Shown here: positions 25,580 through 33,061 of the stretch, piece by piece
Position numbering within the stretch: the stretch's first letter is position 1
How the letters are laid out: each line of letters opens with the position of its first letter
NCBI RefSeq assembly: GCF_001278075.1
Contig: NZ_CP011340.1
Span: 682,001 to 746,000, forward strand
Length of the DNA stretch: 64,000 nt
From: Streptomyces pristinaespiralis
GTDB taxonomy: Bacteria; Actinomycetota; Actinomycetes; Streptomycetales; Streptomycetaceae
Direction: 5' to 3'
Made by a program: the position numbers and the translations under genes
The notes under the pieces: model-generated
Database searches by the model: none
What the model was told of the DNA's origin: nothing
What the model saw: the letters and a program-made list of their open reading frames with translations, nothing else

Positions 25580-28045
25580 CTACCGCTGCGCGGAGGTCGC
25601 CCGCCAGGCGAGTACGCCGCCGGAGAAGTCACCTTGGAGCCGCACCTGCAGACGTAGCGCGGTGGTCGTCACGGGCGCGAACGTCACGCGGTTGAACCGG
25701 TCCTTCGCCGTGCCGTACTCCGTGGTGGCCTCCACGGGACGCCACTCGCCGGCGGCGTCCCGGTGCAGAAGCTGCCAGGACGCGGGGACCCGGCAGCGTC
25801 CGACGCCGGTGTCGTCGAACCAGTACACGGAGACCTCCTCCAGCAGCCGCGCGGCCGCGGTCTCGTACTGGACCCATTCGGTGGTGCCGGTGCGGTCCCA
25901 CCAGGTGAAGCGGGGGACGGAGTGGTCGCCCGAACCCGAAGGCCGCGTGGCGGAGTTGATGATCAGGGCCTGGGGGCTGTCCACGCCGCTGAAGGACGCG
26001 GTGCAGGACACCCATTCGTGGGCGCGCGGCCCCGAACCGGCCGTGGGGAAGGCCGTGATGCGCAGACGGGCGGCGGCCGAGGGGACGAGTGTGACCTGCT
26101 CGAGGGGCTCCTCCGTACGCACGGGGCTCTGCTGGAGCGGAGTGACGACGTCCTGGTCGTCTGTGCGCCATGCGGGGACGCGGCGGGCACGGGCGCGCAT
26201 CCGCACGGGGGTGCCGGTGTGGGTGAACGGGTTGGCCTCGTCGGCGCCGGTGCGTTCGAGGGTGAACGACTTGGCGGGGGACCTCTCGTCGATCTCGAGG
26301 GCGTAGTTCCAGGGTGAGCCGGGCAGTACCGCGTACTCGGGCCATTCCTCGGTGCCGGCGAAGCGCTGCCAGTCCTCGGTGATCCGGAGGGAGTAGGTGA
26401 GCGGGCCGTGGTCCACGGAGACGGCGTCACGGTTGTCGCCCCACGTGCGCACGGTGGTGCGCATGGGCAGGCGCAGCTCCACGGTGTCCCTGTCGTGCCA
26501 CTGACGGTCGAGGACGAGGTATCCGCCGCTGGTGCGGGCGCGTACGGGGCGGCCGTTGAGGCGGACGGCGGGCGCGGAGCACCAGCCCGGCACCCGGAGG
26601 TAGAGCGGGAAGGAGACCTTCCGCGGCGTGGAGAGCCTGAACCTCACCGTCTCCTCGAAGGGGTACGCCGTGTCCTCGGTGAAGGTGACGGTGGTCCCGT
26701 CGCCGACCTTGGCGCGGACGGACGACTGCGTGTACAGGGAGGCGCAGAGGCCGCCGTCCGCGGAGGCCAGCCAGGCCTCCTGCGCGTAGTAGGGCCAGCC
26801 CATCCCGTAGTTGTGGGGACAGCAGCGGTAGTTGTGCACTCCCGGCATGTACGCCTGCATCGCGAAGCGGTTGTCGAACTGGCCGTGATTCTTGGCAACG
26901 TTGTCGAGCTGGACGGAGTTGGCCGAGGTGACGTAGTGGATGCCCTTGTGCATCGGGTCGAGGGAGGCGGGCAGCATGTTGAGCGCCAGTTCCTCGCAGC
27001 GGTCCGCCCACACCGGGTCGCCGGTCAGCCGGGTGAGCAGCTCGTGGCTGTACATGTACTCGACGATGCCGCAGGTCTCGAACCCCTGGCGGGGGTCTCC
27101 GTAGCCGGCGCGGCAGTTCTCGTCGCCGGCGAAGCCGCCGCCGGGGAACTGGCCGTAACGGCGCATCACGGTGTCGTAGTTGCGGTAGGTGGCGTCCAGG
27201 AGGGCGGAGCCGCCGTCGAGCAGACCGTACTGGGCGGGCTCACGGAAACCCTGGGCCAGGTTGACGTTGTGCCAGTTGGGGATGCCGGTGGTGTAGTCGG
27301 CGGAGTTCGTGTGGACCTTGCGTACGAGGTCCAGCAGCCAAGCGTCCTTGGTGCGGTTGTAGAGCCAGTAGGCGCTCTCGATGACGTCCGCGCAGCGGTA
27401 GGTGCCCCAGCCGAGCGCGAACAGTGCGGGACCGCGGCCGTTGAGGTAGGCGAACCAGCCGGTCAGGGTCTCTATCACGCGCTCGTCGCCGTTGTACTCG
27501 TACCGGCTGCGCAGTGCGTCGAGCACCGGTACGTAGGGCCAGAAGTCGGGGCCGCCGTTCAGGGCCGTGCGCAGCGCCGTCGGTCCGAAGAAGCCGTCGG
27601 GCTGCCGGGTGGCGAGGATGCGGTCGACCCAGGTGCCGGTGAGGTCCAGGGCGCGGGCGTCGCCGGTGACGTAGCCGAGGTCCCCGAAGCCCCGGAGCCA
27701 GTAGGGCAGTTCCTCCCAGCCGCCGCGCTCGGGGCGGGACCAGCCGCTGGTCGCCGGGTCGAGGAAGTCGGAGACCTCGGGCAGGCGTCCGCCCAGACCG
27801 TCGAGTTGCAGGTCGAGCTGTTCGCGGAGCCACCCTCGGGGCGTGACGCTGCCAGGAGGGAGACGGAGGAAGGGCGCGGCGCGCAGAGGGGCGTGGTTCT
27901 GCGGGTAGTGGGCCGCGTCGCGGGGGCCGACGAGGCGCACCGGGGGTCGCGGCGCGGCGGCCTGCGCGGGCAGGGCGGCCATGCCGCTCAGCGCGGCGCC
28001 GCCGGCGACGGCGACCGTGCCGGCGAGGAACGTTCGTCTCTCCAT
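25580..28045 (-). CDS. Secreted GH127-type beta-L-arabinofuranosidase-like protein
   Basis: An 821-residue exported protein with a twin-arginine-like signal (MERRTFLAGTVAVAGGAALSG) and an (alpha/alpha)6-barrel of the DUF1680/GH127 type. The zinc-cysteine site of HypBA1 is preserved as a pattern: E323 and C325 in FETCGIVEYM, and the cysteine pair C408-C409 in YRCCPHNYG, one of which is the nucleophile in that family. GH127 and the related GH146 act on beta-L-arabinofuranosides, so with the furanose importer and GH2 genes it completes a furanoside set. AAGGGA precedes the ATG by 7 bases. Possible operators lie 233 and 402 bases upstream. Confidence 0.87.
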   Translation of the reverse strand: MERRTFLAGTVAVAGGAALSGMAALPAQAAAPRPPVRLVGPRDAAHYPQNHAPLRAAPFLRLPPGSVTPRGWLREQLDLQLDGLGGRLPEVSDFLDPATSGWSRPERGGWEELPYWLRGFGDLGYVTGDARALDLTGTWVDRILATRQPDGFFGPTALRTALNGGPDFWPYVPVLDALRSRYEYNGDERVIETLTGWFAYLNGRGPALFALGWGTYRCADVIESAYWLYNRTKDAWLLDLVRKVHTNSADYTTGIPNWHNVNLAQGFREPAQYGLLDGGSALLDATYRNYDTVMRRYGQFPGGGFAGDENCRAGYGDPRQGFETCGIVEYMYSHELLTRLTGDPVWADRCEELALNMLPASLDPMHKGIHYVTSANSVQLDNVAKNHGQFDNRFAMQAYMPGVHNYRCCPHNYGMGWPYYAQEAWLASADGGLCASLYTQSSVRAKVGDGTTVTFTEDTAYPFEETVRFRLSTPRKVSFPLYLRVPGWCSAPAVRLNGRPVRARTSGGYLVLDRQWHDRDTVELRLPMRTTVRTWGDNRDAVSVDHGPLTYSLRITEDWQRFAGTEEWPEYAVLPGSPWNYALEIDERSPAKSFTLERTGADEANPFTHTGTPVRMRARARRVPAWRTDDQDVVTPLQQSPVRTEEPLEQVTLVPSAAARLRITAFPTAGSGPRAHEWVSCTASFSGVDSPQALIINSATRPSGSGDHSVPRFTWWDRTGTTEWVQYETAAARLLEEVSVYWFDDTGVGRCRVPASWQLLHRDAAGEWRPVEATTEYGTAKDRFNRVTFAPVTTTALRLQVRLQGDFSGGVLAWRATSAQR

Positions 28046-28277
28046 CTGAAATCCCTTCCGAGAACCTTGCGTCGGCGCGGTGCGGGACGGTCGCTGCCCG
28101 GGGCGGCTCGGGACGCCGGAGTCCGGGCGGGCCACCGGCCCGGTCGGGAGCTTCGGCGGCTGTACGGGGGCGGGCGGTGGGCCGCGTCCGGGCGCTGTCG
28201 ACCCGTTCGAGGGCGCACGGCAGTGGCCCCGTCGAGGTGGCGGCGTCCGGTGGCCACCGGGCGGGGAGCGACTTTTC

Positions 28278-28289
28278 TACTACGTTGGA
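28278..28289. promoter_or_regulatory. Degenerate LacI-type operator, TACTACGTTGGA
   Basis: Ten of twelve positions fit TRYAACGTTRYA. It is 233 bases upstream of the GH127 start inside an AT-rich patch, nearer to that gene than the stronger site at 28447. Confidence 0.5.
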
Positions 28290-28446
28290 AATTTGGGTGC
28301 AGTGAGCATGACAGCACGGCTTCATGGCCCTGTCCACCCTGCCCTCGGGGGCAACCGAACGGGACCGGAGAAGTGACTTCCGTCGGGCCGGCACCCTCGC
28401 GGAACTGGGCCCGACCGGGGTCTTGCCTTGGCTGCCACCGAGCCTC

Positions 28447-28458
28447 TATAACGTTGCA
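28447..28458. promoter_or_regulatory. LacI-type operator, TATAACGTTGCA
   Basis: Fits TRYAACGTTRYA fully and is the third strong copy in the furanoside locus. It lies 107 bases before the MOSC gene and 402 before GH127. It either controls the GH127-GH2 operon by looping with 28278 or also controls the MOSC gene. Confidence 0.65.
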
Positions 28459-28564
28459 AAGTCACCGTCCGCAGCGGGGAACGACCTGACCGCTGCGTGT
28501 CGGCGCGGTCCCTTTACGCTTGCCGGGTTCGAGCACGCACGGGCGAGGAGAAGTGGGCACGACG

Positions 28565-29107
28565 ATGGCGCGGGTCACGGCTGTGAGCAGCAACGGGACG
28601 TATTCGTTCAGCAAGCCGAACCGCGAGAGCATCACGCTGCTCGCCGGTCTCGGCGTGGAGGGCGATGTCCACGCGGGGGAAACGGTCAAGCACCGGTTCC
28701 GCATGAAGCACGAGCCGCATCTGCCCAACCTGCGTCAGGTGCACCTCATGCACGAGGAGCTCTTCGACGAACTCGCCACGAAGGGTTTCACCGTGGCGGC
28801 GGGCGAGCTCGGCGAGAACGTGTCCACGCGCGGGATCGACCTGCTCGGGCTGCCCACCGGCGCCCTGCTGCGCCTGGGCGAAGAGGCGATCGTGGAAGTG
28901 ACCGGGCTGCGCAATCCGTGCGCGCAGATCGACACCTACCAGAAGGGCCTTCTGAAGGAGGTCTTCGAGCTCGACGCGACGACCGGGGAATTCGCCTTCA
29001 AGTCCGGGATCATGGGCGTGGTCCGGCAGGGAGGAGTCGTCCGCCCCGGTGACCCGATCGCCGTCGAGCTGCCCGCGGGCCCGCACCGGCCGCTGGAACG
29101 CGTCTGA
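28565..29107 (+). CDS. MOSC domain protein
   Basis: About 180 residues. MOSC domains occur in molybdenum-cofactor sulfurases and amidoxime-reducing components; this is a stand-alone bacterial YiiM-like form. The domain covers most of the protein, with the conserved cysteine in TGLRNPCAQID. ATG 28565 is used. GAGGAG lies 14 bases upstream, which is long, and GTG 28553 is the alternative. The substrate and sulfur-transfer role are unknown. Its position next to an operator may be incidental. Confidence 0.82.
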   Translation: MARVTAVSSNGTYSFSKPNRESITLLAGLGVEGDVHAGETVKHRFRMKHEPHLPNLRQVHLMHEELFDELATKGFTVAAGELGENVSTRGIDLLGLPTGALLRLGEEAIVEVTGLRNPCAQIDTYQKGLLKEVFELDATTGEFAFKSGIMGVVRQGGVVRPGDPIAVELPAGPHRPLERV

Positions 29108-29269
29108 GGGGACGCCCCGTCGACGATGTGCGGCGGGAGGGGACGGCCCGTACTCGGCCCACCGCATCACCGGCGCGCCTCGACGGACGGGAAGCACCTT
29201 GACCTCAAGTCCACTTGGGGTCATACGGTCATCGCGTTCTTGATGACCGTCCACAGGAGGTGCGTGAAC

Positions 29270-29728
29270 GTGTCGCTGAAGGAGTATGCGCGGGAGGAGC
29301 TGGCGGCCCAGCCCATCGGCGCGTGGAGCGGTGAGGCTTACCGGCACGTGGTCGGTGCGCTGCGAGCGCAGTTGGCGGTGGAAGACCTCACGCAGCCGCA
29401 CTGGTGGACGCTCAACCACGTTGCCGGCGAGCCGGGCAGGTGGACCCGCGCCGCGTTGACCGAGCGCCTGGCCAAGTACGAGGACCTCGGGATCGACTTC
29501 GCCGACGTCTTCGACGACCTCGTCGCCCGCGGGTGGCTGACGGAGGACGCAGGGGTGATGACCGTGACCGAGGAAGGGGAGGCCGGACGCGTCCGGGCCA
29601 GGGACCGTAACGCGCGCGTACATCGCCAGACGCATGAAGGCATCACCACGGCCGACTTCGTGACCACGATCAACGTCCTGCGCCGCATGGTCGCCAACCT
29701 CGGCGGCGACGGCGACCTGCCCGGGTGA
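29270..29728 (+). CDS. Winged-helix DNA-binding protein, MarR-like
   Basis: About 152 residues. GTG 29270 follows AGGAGG by 9 bases; GTG 29264 is also possible. The central part, HWWTLNHVAG, RAALTERLAKY and LVARGWLTEDAGVMTVTEEGEAGR, reads as a winged-helix domain. The C-terminal helix includes FVTTINVLRRMVANLGG. Such proteins are common single-gene regulators in Streptomyces. No target or ligand can be deduced. It has no close operon partner. Confidence 0.7.
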   Translation: MSLKEYAREELAAQPIGAWSGEAYRHVVGALRAQLAVEDLTQPHWWTLNHVAGEPGRWTRAALTERLAKYEDLGIDFADVFDDLVARGWLTEDAGVMTVTEEGEAGRVRARDRNARVHRQTHEGITTADFVTTINVLRRMVANLGGDGDLPG

Positions 29729-29927
29729 ACGTCAACGACACCCCGCAGGGGCCGGCGGGGACTTCTGTCGGGACCGAGCACCCGGTTCGCCGCCTGTCGG
29801 ACGGTAAGGGGCGTTCCGGTCCCGCTGCGGAGGACCCGCCGACAGGGAGTCGGGGCGAGTTCTCCAGCGAGGACTTCGATACGCACCCTGGGGAGTGCTG
29901 TCGAAATGAGCCTTCGTCCAGCTGAGC

Positions 29928-30812
29928 TCAGGGTCGCCGGCGGAACGGGGCGAGCGTGGCGCGGACGATGTCGGCGGCACCCCGGTCGGGGACGAGCTGG
30001 GCGATCACGGCCAGGTGCTGGCGTAGCTGGAGGATCGGCATGCGTTCGCGCCAGTCCCGATCGAGCCCGGTCAGCTCGGCGTACAACTCGAAGAACGCAC
30101 GCGCCTCGGGCGGCGGCGCCGTGGTCCACAGGTGGGCAAGGTCGACCTCTGCCCACGTGTACGACACGGCCGGGTCGATCAGCGCGGGCCGCCCGTCGGC
30201 AGTGGCCATGACGTTCAGCGCCCACAGATCGCCGTGCGTCAGGCACGCGGGCCTGACCGGCAGCAACTCGGGCAGCCGTTCGCACAGTCGCTCCAGCGCC
30301 GCCCGGTCCGCGGGGGTCAGCGCCTCCTCGACGCGAGGCTCGCCCAGCCAGCGCAGCAGACGGTGCTGGGCGAAGAACTCGTACCCGTTGTCTTCCCACG
30401 TGTTGACCTGCCGACAACGGCCCAGCCAGTTGTCCTGGTGCCACCCGAATCGAGGGTTTCGCGTGGTGGTGTGCAGGCCTGCGAGCTCATGCGCGAGCTG
30501 CTGCCAGAATGCTTCGGTGCCTGGCCGGGGCTGCAGTACGGACAGCACGAGCAGATCGCGGTCGGCGAGGATGATGTCGGGCGTGGCGACGCCGCCCGTC
30601 TCGCGCAGCACGGTGAGCCCTTCGGCCTCCGCGGCGAAAGCGACGCCCGACGGCGGCTCGCCGAATGCCTTGGCGAACACTGCCGTGCCGTCCCCCCGGC
30701 GGCCGAGCCCCGCGGTCGCGGCGAGGCCTCCAGTGGCAGGCTCCACCGCGACGACGTCGGTCAAACCGGCCGCGTGCAGGCGTGAGAGCAGCAAGGACGT
30801 CGGTTCTGTCAC
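29928..30812 (-). CDS. Fructosamine kinase/aminoglycoside phosphotransferase-like protein
   Basis: About 294 residues of the protein-kinase-like fold. The catalytic loop is CLTHGDLWALNVM, with the metal-binding acid in ALIDPAVSYTWAEVDLA. TEAFWQQLAHELAGLH, FGWHQDNWLG and EFFAQHRL are typical of fructosamine-3-kinase family proteins, which phosphorylate Amadori adducts on protein amines. GTG 30812 is chosen because GGAGGAG lies about 8 bases upstream. It is a single gene. Aminoglycoside phosphotransferase activity is a less likely alternative. Confidence 0.85.
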   Translation of the reverse strand: MTEPTSLLLSRLHAAGLTDVVAVEPATGGLAATAGLGRRGDGTAVFAKAFGEPPSGVAFAAEAEGLTVLRETGGVATPDIILADRDLLVLSVLQPRPGTEAFWQQLAHELAGLHTTTRNPRFGWHQDNWLGRCRQVNTWEDNGYEFFAQHRLLRWLGEPRVEEALTPADRAALERLCERLPELLPVRPACLTHGDLWALNVMATADGRPALIDPAVSYTWAEVDLAHLWTTAPPPEARAFFELYAELTGLDRDWRERMPILQLRQHLAVIAQLVPDRGAADIVRATLAPFRRRP

Positions 30813-30969
30813 GAGTGTGCTCCTCCGCACTGGTGCCCATCATGGAAGTCAGGTGAGCCAGAGGCCGGTTGGTGCAGGGTCAGGTTCGTTTGTCGGTGAG
30901 GGGAGACCATAAGCACGCTCCTTTGGCGGCGGGCTCCGGCGGGGGCCGTGCGCGCGGAGGTGCTCGCGC

Positions 30970-32031
30970 TCAGGCGGAGACGGCCTTGACCAGGTCCACC
31001 ACGTCCTCCTGCGCATCGGGAAGCGGAAGGTATCCCTGCCCCTGATAGAGGGTGAGGTTGCGGTGGCTGGCGGCACCCGTGGACAGGACGATGCGCCGGC
31101 AACCTTCCCCGGCCGACTCGGCCCGGCGCAGCAGCCATCGCCCCACACCGAGTCCCCGCAGGTCGGGGGCGACGGCGAGCCGCCCGACGTGCAGGTCGGC
31201 GCCGGTGCGCCGCGTGCGGACCATCCCGAGCAGCCTCCCGTCCCGCCACAGTCCCGTCGCGTGCCAGTGGGCCAGCCAGGCGCGCACGTCGGCCGGCGAT
31301 TCGTGGAGCGCCGGGATCGCCAGGGTGTCGTTGGCGAGCGCCTCCTCCATCCAGCAGCAGCGCTGCAGCACCGTCACCTCTGGGGCGTCGTCCGGGCCGA
31401 GACGCCGTGCGTAGGAGCCGGGGAGCGGGCCCGCCACGGAGTCCGCGTGTCCGCGCTCACGCAGCGGGACGAGGGCCCGTGAGACGCGTACCAGTTCCGC
31501 CAGCAGCCCTTCGGCCGCGTCGGCATGACGCGCCGCGGGGGCGAAACGTTCGTCGCGCATCGCGTCCGCGATCCGTATCGCGACGGTCGAGCCCAGAGGG
31601 ACCAGCCGCAAGGTGGTCACCACCTGCTTGGCGTGCTGGACCGCGCGGGTGCCGGCGGAGGTGTGGCCGTAGCTGACGAAGCCGACCGGCTTCCAGGCCC
31701 ATTCAGGGCCCAGGTAGTCGAGCGCGTTCTTCAGGGTCGCCGGCATTCCGTAGTTGTACTCCGGCGTCACGAAGACGAAGCCGTCCGCCCCGTCGACGAT
31801 CCGGCTCCACCGGCGGGTGTGCTCATGGTGGTGGACGCCGGTCGACGGGTGCTCCTCCTCGTCCAGGAACGGCAGATCCAGATCGCCGATGGTCAGGGGC
31901 ACGAGGTCCGCGTCGAGCAGGTCGGCGCTCGGTGCGAGCGTCTCGGCCAGCCACCTGCCGACGGCGGGACCGAGCGCGCCGGGGCGCGTGCTGCAGACCA
32001 GTACGAGGATGCGAAGCCGCTTCGTTTCCAT
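30970..32031 (-). CDS. NAD(P)H-dependent FMN reductase fused to GNAT acetyltransferase
   Basis: A 353-residue two-domain protein. Residues 1-185 form a flavodoxin-like FMN reductase with the phosphate loop CSTRPGALGPAVGRWL and the signature TPEYNYGMPATLKNALDYL. Residues 205-353 form a GNAT acetyltransferase with the acetyl-CoA motif RLAVAPDLRGLGVGRWLLRRAE. The two families are usually separate, and I see no frameshift or stop between them, so this looks like a true fusion. Its start codon lies at the centre of a 20-bp perfect palindrome and has no ribosome site, so the mRNA may be leaderless. The divergent MarR protein is the likely regulator. Confidence 0.88.
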   Translation of the reverse strand: METKRLRILVLVCSTRPGALGPAVGRWLAETLAPSADLLDADLVPLTIGDLDLPFLDEEEHPSTGVHHHEHTRRWSRIVDGADGFVFVTPEYNYGMPATLKNALDYLGPEWAWKPVGFVSYGHTSAGTRAVQHAKQVVTTLRLVPLGSTVAIRIADAMRDERFAPAARHADAAEGLLAELVRVSRALVPLRERGHADSVAGPLPGSYARRLGPDDAPEVTVLQRCCWMEEALANDTLAIPALHESPADVRAWLAHWHATGLWRDGRLLGMVRTRRTGADLHVGRLAVAPDLRGLGVGRWLLRRAESAGEGCRRIVLSTGAASHRNLTLYQGQGYLPLPDAQEDVVDLVKAVSA

Positions 32032-32040
32032 GGAAACGAA
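32021..32040. promoter_or_regulatory. 20-bp perfect palindrome over the FMN reductase-GNAT start codon
   Basis: TTCGTTTCCATGGAAACGAA is fully self-complementary. Its central CATG contains the initiation codon of the reductase gene. Beside it are short AT-rich blocks that could be -10 elements for both divergent genes (AATTAA near 32040 read on minus, TAGATT at 32050 on plus). Size and place fit a MarR-family operator (inference). Confidence 0.75.
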
Positions 32041-32061
32041 ATTAACCGGTAGATTGATTAC

Positions 32062-32526
32062 ATGTCAACGAATGAGTCCGGCCCTCCGGTCCGCTGGCTC
32101 TCGCCCGATGAGGAGCGCGTCTGGCGGGCGTACCTCCGCATGGTGACCGCGGTGCAGGCCCGCACCGCGCAGGACCTGGCCGCACACGGGTTGTCCGAGC
32201 CGGACTACGAGGTGCTCAGCACCTTGTCCGAGCGCGCCGACGGCACCAGCACGCTGCGCGAGCAGGCCGCCAAGATGGGGTGGTCGCGAAGCCGTCTGTC
32301 CCGCCACGCCACCCGCATGGAGGGGCGCGGACTCATCCGGCGCGCACCCGACCCCGCCGACGGAAGGGGCTGTTTCCTCATCCTCACCTCGACGGGGTGG
32401 GACGCGCTCCACCGAGCCGCACCGACCCATGTCGCCTCCGTGCGACGGCATTTCGTCGACCGGCTCGATCCCGGGGAACTCGCGGCGCTCGGCCGTATCG
32501 CGGAGAAGGTCGCCGACGAGCCGTGA
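32062..32526 (+). CDS. MarR family transcriptional regulator
   Basis: 154 residues with a complete MarR fold. The recognition region is TLREQAAKMGWSRSRLSRHATRMEGRGLI, and the wing is RRAPDPADGRGCFLILTSTG. TAGATT ends 6 bases before the ATG and there is no ribosome site, so translation is probably leaderless. Only 30 bases separate it from the divergent FMN reductase-GNAT gene, with a perfect palindrome at that start. MarR repressors of such reductase genes commonly respond to quinones or other electrophiles; the ligand here is not known. Confidence 0.92.
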   Translation: MSTNESGPPVRWLSPDEERVWRAYLRMVTAVQARTAQDLAAHGLSEPDYEVLSTLSERADGTSTLREQAAKMGWSRSRLSRHATRMEGRGLIRRAPDPADGRGCFLILTSTGWDALHRAAPTHVASVRRHFVDRLDPGELAALGRIAEKVADEP

Positions 32527-32541
32527 GCGGGAGCGGCCGGG

Positions 32542-32738
32542 GTGGCGCAGGCGGCGATGCTGCGGCGGGCCCAGGCGGACAGGCTCATCGACGAAGCAGC
32601 AGACCTCGACCGGGTGCGCCGGGTGTACTACGCGCTCCTCCGGGAATCCCTGCACGACAACGCGGACGGCGCCGACCCGGACGTCCTCGCCGCCCGCACA
32701 TCGACACCCTGCTGCAGGGCGCCGGCCCACGCGCCTGA
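32542..32738 (+). pseudogene. Small hypothetical gene, possibly frameshifted
   Basis: From GTG 32542 a frame with strong GC bias at third positions reads RLIDEAADLDRVRRVYYALL and continues to about 32690. Coding character then seems to pass to another frame reading HIDTLLQGAGPRA and ending in TGA at 32736. A one- or two-base change near 32690-32700 would join the halves into a protein of about 65 residues. Without it, the first frame runs to 32799. No family is recognised. It could equally be a spurious open frame. Confidence 0.35.
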
Positions 32739-32803
32739 GCACCTGCCGCAGGACTGCGCGCCCGACTGCCGGAAGACGGACGAGCGGTGGCGTCTTTGAC
32801 GCC

Positions 32804-33061
32804 TTACCGCCCGGTCGGCCGGGCAGTGCGGGCCCCGTCGACGAACGCGCCGAGCCCGGCGTCGAAGGTCACCGACGACCCGGCGAACAGCACCGTCCCG
32901 TCGGGTGCGACGTAGACCTTGCCGCCCCCGCGGACGGCGTGCACGACGCATACGCCCGCGCCGTCCTCCAGCTCGACGACGTTCACCTTTGTCCCGGGCG
33001 TCACGTCCGGCAGCGAGTTCCTGCCGATTTCCGCGAGTCGGTCGACGTCGATCGTGGTCAC
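32804..33061 (-). CDS. Small conserved hypothetical protein, partner of the repeat protein
   Basis: 85 residues starting at GTG. Its start overlaps the stop of the upstream LRV/HEAT-like gene by GTGA, so the two are translationally coupled. The sequence is mostly beta-strand-like (VNVVELEDGAGVCVVHAV, KVYVAPDGTVLFAG) with no catalytic motif. It is probably a folded partner or immunity-like companion of the repeat protein (inference). No named family was recognised. Confidence 0.65.
   Translation of the reverse strand: MTTIDVDRLAEIGRNSLPDVTPGTKVNVVELEDGAGVCVVHAVRGGGKVYVAPDGTVLFAGSSVTFDAGLGAFVDGARTARPTGR

Larger units (their letters stand above)
28046..28564. other. Divergent regulatory region between GH127 and MOSC genes
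   Basis: 519 bases holding two palindromes in AT-rich patches (28278-28289 and 28447-28458). No believable coding region is seen. The AT-rich patches near 28270-28300 and 28440-28465 are the likely promoters. Confidence 0.6.

Noticed and set aside
26408..28489. 693-codon plus-strand open frame opposite the GH127 gene
   Set aside because: Antisense shadow of a gene with full zinc-cysteine motifs; no start signal.
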